DNA of 64,000 nt, taken from NCBI RefSeq assembly GCF_025766255.1, contig NW_026516674.1:248001-312000 (forward strand). Reading direction: 5' to 3'. Positions 59,995 through 64,000 of this stretch are shown here, in pieces; the first letter of the stretch is position 1; each line of letters begins with the position of its first letter. The position numbers and the translations under genes are program-made. Source of the DNA: Zychaea mexicana. Lineage: Eukaryota > Mucoromycota > Mucoromycetes > Mucorales > Lichtheimiaceae. The notes under the pieces are model-generated. The model saw only the letters and a program-made list of their open reading frames with translations. It made no database searches and was not told the DNA's origin.

Positions 59995-60998
59995 ATGCCT
60001 CCAGCAGAAGTGTTGGCCCATAGCCCACATCCGTCTCGCAGCAACAGCACCTTTCTTCGTCCTACGCAACAACAGCAACAACTACAACAACCGTCGTCAT
60101 CATCAGCCCACCGAAAACGTAGCATCACCATGACTACCGCTTCCGCCGTCTCGCAACACAGCAAGCTTGCGGCGGCGCTGACTGCTCCTGAGGGTGGCGG
60201 CAACCGCTCCCGCCGCAACAGCACCGCAACCGTAAGCAGCACTACCACTACCACCAGCACTAGTACCAGCACCAGAAAACGCTTCTCGAACATGATGCTT
60301 CGCCGGCCGTCGCAATCGACCAGTGCAAGCAGCACCAGCAGTGGCAGCTCCAGCGACAGGAAATCGACGAGCAGCAACATGTCGAGACGCCAATCGCTGA
60401 CCAGGGCAACCGCATCGAGTCTCGCCAAGGTGGTACCATCTTTTCACAATAAGACCACCAACGCGGAATCACCGAAATCTTCTTCCCAGCACAATGGTAC
60501 TATCAATAATATTTTGGCGCGTCGGCGGAACAGCATGATGACACTGTCAAATGCTACGCAGCCAGCCACGCCAAAACCATCCGGGTCAACAGTAGCAAAA
60601 TCAACATCCTATTCAAAGCTAGGTAGCGTACAGCCTGTTTTTTTATCTATGATAATAGCCTCGCTATAAAAGATTTTCTTTCTCTCCTGAATGGCACTTG
60701 CTAAATGTGGCTTAACACACATAAACGCAATACAGGTACAAACAATACCAGTGCCAATGATGCCAGTGCAAAGAACTCCAGTAACTGGTTTGGCTTACGA
60801 CGTCCTTCCTCTCCAGCCATCCCCAGCCCGTCATCATCTTCTGCTCAACCTTCACCTCGTCTACGCAGGAACTCAATCATCCCCCCATCATCATCAACAT
60901 CAGCAATAACACGAGCAAAATCTCATCATCCCAATCACATGCCACGGCAGCAGCAGCATCAGCACGACAAACACGACTCAAGGCTTGCTACATTGGCG

Positions 60999-61034
<36 letters not shown>

Positions 61035-63412
61035 CGCACAAACACTGCACATCAGGAGACCGAAGCACCAGATAGATCCATTTCCAATTCATCTACGCTC
61101 AAGCCAAAAACCAATGTCCCCGCACGCCCTGCGGGCACAACCGCAACAGTCAAATCAGCAGTGCCAGTAGCACCAGCAGCAGCCACAGCAGCAACGGCGC
61201 CGCCAGCACCACCAGCTGACAAAGCTGCAACCGCAATTGTCGGAGCGCCCTCCGTTGCAGCATGTGCAGAGCATTCTGCAGCACAACAAGATTCCTATTT
61301 TGAACAGCATCATCCAGCTGAAACACCCCGTACCATTACCACTGCCTCGACCGTCATCAAAGCGCCAAGTGAAACTTGTTCGAGATTGAGCTCGCGTATG
61401 CTAGATAGTGACATCTCCATCGGCAGCATCGAGTCGCGTCGCAGCAGTGTTTCGAGTCTACGAACCGTCCAATCCGCATGCCACCACAACAATACCACTA
61501 AAACGACTCAGCACCCTGCTTGGCTGGCTTCAGCTGGGTTCATGAGACGAACCAAATGCACTGCGTGTAATCCAAATAGCCATACCGACCATCGCCGCTC
61601 ATTGTCTCGATCCAGCTCCATGTATGATGTTGCGCAGCCGCAAGCATCCACTCTGCGAAGACTTAGTCGCACATCTCTGACGGAAGACAATGGAAGTGTT
61701 AAAACAACAAACATCAACCGGCGCATTGCATCTGCAGACGGATTAATTGATCCGCCATTGACACCTATTCCAAACACTACCGTCGCCTTCATCAGACAAC
61801 AACAGCAGCAACAGCAACTTTATGGCAACAATCGGTCCACTATGCCAACAGCGGCCGCTACTTGTGCTGCTGCCATGGCAGCCGCTGCTGCAGTGGTCAG
61901 TGCGGCAGCTGCAACCGCAGCTACTACCAATCCAGACTCGACGAATGAAAAGTGGATGCGACTTATTGGTAACTGCATCACGCACTCCAACAAGCTCGAG
62001 CGTCTCGCGCACGACCTGATCACCTCTGAACAGCACGTAACGCATATGTTGGAGACGCACGAGTCCATGGAAGACGCTCAGAAGTCTCGAGACCAGCAGT
62101 ACCAGGTCCAGGTCAAGGAGTGCGAGACCCTCGTGAGGGTACAGCGCGAAATGCTGGTTGAAATGGAGGGTCTCCTCAGCGAGCACGGATTCAACAGAAA
62201 GGAAATAGACACAACACCACAACAAATACAGCATGACTTGACCACGCCGCCTCCATCGTCTCCTTCGACATCCTCCTCATCCTCGGTACCATCATCTTTA
62301 GCTGACCGAGACCCAAAACAGGAACAACAACAAACAACAACAAGCTCTTCATCTTCTTCTTCTTCTTCTTCTTCCGAGGTTGAAGATGATGAGGAGGACT
62401 CACAACAAGAAGAACATTCTCCTGCTCAGGAACAATGTGTCGAAAGATCCGAAAATGATCAAACACAGGAACCGGAGCCATCCGAAGACGAGCTGCAACA
62501 ACAAGCTCATCAACAAGAACAAAAACATCATTCAAGGCAGCTGACCGAGTCCCCTGAGCCGTATCAAAAAGAACCAGAGCAACAACAGCAGGAGCAGCAG
62601 CAAGAAGAAGAAGAAGAAAAAGAAGACGAGATCGATAAGCCCTGGAGTGAAATTGTCGAAGACACCGTATCCCAAATCCGCTGGAACGTGAGTCAGTGGG
62701 TCGGTGGTGGTGTTGGCACCGGTCAAATCGTAAAGTGCGAAGTGGGTCCCGACGGATTGATGAGCACCATCATTGTTGCTGGTACTGGTGTCACAACTGA
62801 GCCCCGGCTGCTTCCAAAGGTAATATTGTCTCATTGTTTTTTGATGTTTAAATGATATCCTTTTTGAGACTGACTCTATCTTTTTGTGTTGATGCAGCAT
62901 CTCATGCAAAAGCAGCAGCAGCAGCAGCAGCAGCATCGTCCAGATATATCCGTGTACTACCACCAATACATCCTTTATATTGAACGGGAAGATCGGAAGC
63001 GCCACTTTACGCTGATGCCCAGTGCTCAATGGGTCCAAGATGATCAAGTAAAGTGCTGCCAGTTCTCCTATACTGACGATTCATCATCATCATCATCACC
63101 ATCAACCCATATCCAATGTAAGTCCGGGTTTGACTGGCTTGCACGGCGACACCACTGCCGAAGGTAAATACATATTATCTGAGAAATCATGTGGACGGGT
63201 ACTTATTAGAGCACACGCCATATCATCTATCCTGATTTTGTGTTTGCATTTAACTATCTAGGTGTGGTCACATTTTTTGCAATACACACAGCAGCAACCG
63301 CCTCCCACTCTTTGATGCACAGAACGCCAAGGCAGAATGGTCTCGCGTCTGTGATGGCTGTTTTTACGCCTTGGCTGGCTCGTCATTGTTCCATCCTTCT
63401 GAAGATCGATGA
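59995..63412 (+). CDS. FYVE zinc-finger protein with long disordered region
   Basis: Four exons join in phase: 59995-60622, 60736-62819, 62898-63163 and 63262-63412 (1,042 residues). The first 650 residues are Ser/Thr/Gln/Ala-rich, with poly-Gln runs and an Ala block. A helical segment (NCITHSNKLERLAHDLITSE ... LVRVQREMLVEMEGLL) is followed by an acidic/Gln stretch. The C-terminus is a FYVE finger: W-x-x-D near residue 950, RRHHCRRCGHIFC across the exon 3/4 junction, and RVCDGCF at the end. FYVE fingers bind phosphatidylinositol 3-phosphate on endosomes. The first zinc Cys pair, normally CxxC, is split by a Ser-rich insertion (KCCQF ... IQCKSGF), so zinc binding there is altered or uses other residues. 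Cellular role unknown. Confidence 0.85.
60998..61038 (+). repeat. (CAA)n run encoding poly-Gln
   Basis: About twelve CAA/CAG units inside exon 2 of the FYVE-protein gene encode a Gln tract. Confidence 0.85.
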
Positions 63413-63562
63413 AGCACTCTATACATAGCAAACTATACCAGATTTCTCACCTTCCTTCCAACTATATACCATCTCTCCTCGCCCTCCTTTTTTTAGTTTC
63501 TCTTTTAATCTAGTTTATTTCTCTTTTTCTTTGTACACAATTATTTCTCTCTCTTTTTTATA

Positions 63563-64000
63563 TTACCGTGAATATATTGCTTCTTTATACAGGTTGTTGA
63601 GCAGACGTAAATCATTTTCAAGCGTTTCTATGTCTAGTTCAAATCCTCTTGCTCGTTGTCTATCATTAAATAGTAACCATTATTAATATAATTTAGCTCA
63701 TTGTTGTTGTGAATTAGTGTCTTTTTCAAATATGACGTAATAATTGCTCCTCCATACCTGTTTTTCTCCTTGATTTGCTCTGGTACCGATTCCGCGTACC
63801 CATCCTTATTCATCCGCGCAGCCAATTTTTCTGCGTCCTTTTTGACCTTTTCCAACTTCTTACTGAGCTTCCCTCGTTTTCCCTCAATGTTCTTGACAAC
63901 ATCACCGCCCCGCTCGAGCTGGGCCCGGACCACGTGGTTGGTAGGAACCAGGATTTTCAAATTATCGTGAACAGCGCGCACGGTCCAGTCACCAGTGATC
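63563..64000 (-). CDS. probable valyl-tRNA synthetase, C-terminal end (partial)
   Basis: The gene enters from the right edge. One exon runs from beyond 64000 to 63758 and joins in phase to 63659-63563. The visible 112 or so residues are Lys/Glu-rich and helical: HDNLKILVPTNHVVRAQLER, GKLSKKLEKVKKDAEKLAAR, MNKDGYAESVPEQIKEKNR, and after the intron ARGFELDIETLENDLRLLNN. A C-terminal coiled coil with the pattern L...GY..xxP..I.EK is the tRNA-binding arm of valyl-tRNA synthetases. The catalytic part is outside the window, so the assignment rests on this arm alone. It is convergent with the FYVE gene, 150 bases apart. Confidence 0.55.

Noticed and set aside
59985..60447. Minus-strand frames with Leu/Val- and Cys-rich translations
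   Set aside because: They are antisense to the Ser/Thr-rich first exon of the FYVE gene.
63100..63180. Intron at the GTAAGT after 63117 in the FYVE region
   Set aside because: Removing it would delete a Cys needed for the finger; the continuous frame leads directly into RRHHCRRCG.
1..64000. CRISPR arrays, rRNA operons and tRNA genes
   Set aside because: No regularly spaced repeats of the CRISPR type and no recognisable rRNA or tRNA sequence were seen by eye. A tRNA scan could still find one in the long intergenic regions.

Overview
The window looks like a filamentous-fungus chromosome of the Mucoromycota (Mucorales-like). The genes are dense, with short introns (about 50-120 bases, GTAAGT/GTATGT donors and TAG/CAG acceptors), long poly-Gln/Asn/Ser tracts, and mobile elements of the kinds common in Mucorales. 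Placement rests on family recognition from memory; no database search was run.

Region 1 (1 to about 19,030) is one very large imperfect palindrome. The left arm (1 to 8507, running off the left edge) is repeated in reverse orientation as the right arm (9286 to about 19,030), around a 778-base unique spacer. For most of the length, left position plus right position equals 17,781. From the spacer outward each arm carries: four direct TTTGGTCTAC repeats; a broken spliced gene with a VEVKP (ExK-type, restriction-endonuclease-like) motif; inside that gene, a DDE transposon whose transposase ends in a chromodomain; and a decayed Ty3/gypsy element (Gag, DTG protease, start of reverse transcriptase). 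The arms are not identical. The right arm alone has a 1,101-base non-autonomous transposon flanked by a 9-base duplication and three extra nonsense codons. The left arm lacks about 141 bases of gag. The duplication is therefore old enough to have diverged and is not a simple assembly mirror.

Region 2 (19,441 to 64,000) is ordinary gene space, read here as spliced models whose exon phases all close: DCAF12-like WD40 protein (-), a deleted Tc1/mariner copy, Pcl-type cyclin (+), RRS1 (-), a Tom6-like small membrane protein (+), prohibitin PHB1 (+), TAM41 (-), a broken hypothetical (-), a SAM-dependent methyltransferase (-), medium-chain acyl-CoA dehydrogenase (-), a fungal regulator without a visible zinc cluster (-), a large PH/coiled-coil protein (-), DCAF7/WDR68 (+), an unknown tail-anchored coiled-coil protein (-), a FYVE-finger protein (+), and the 3' end of a probable valyl-tRNA synthetase (-) cut by the right edge.

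Five genes between 28 and 42 kb bear on mitochondria or ribosomes (RRS1, Tom6-like, PHB1, TAM41, ACADM). PHB1 and TAM41 are convergent neighbours and both act at the inner membrane in lipid-linked processes. DCAF12 and DCAF7 are both WD40 proteins associated with CUL4-DDB1 ligases in animals, but they lie 30 kb apart and need not be linked in function. Long intergenic stretches (21.3-23.4, 24.8-26.4, 33.4-37.6, 54.4-60.0 kb) hold no gene I can support.
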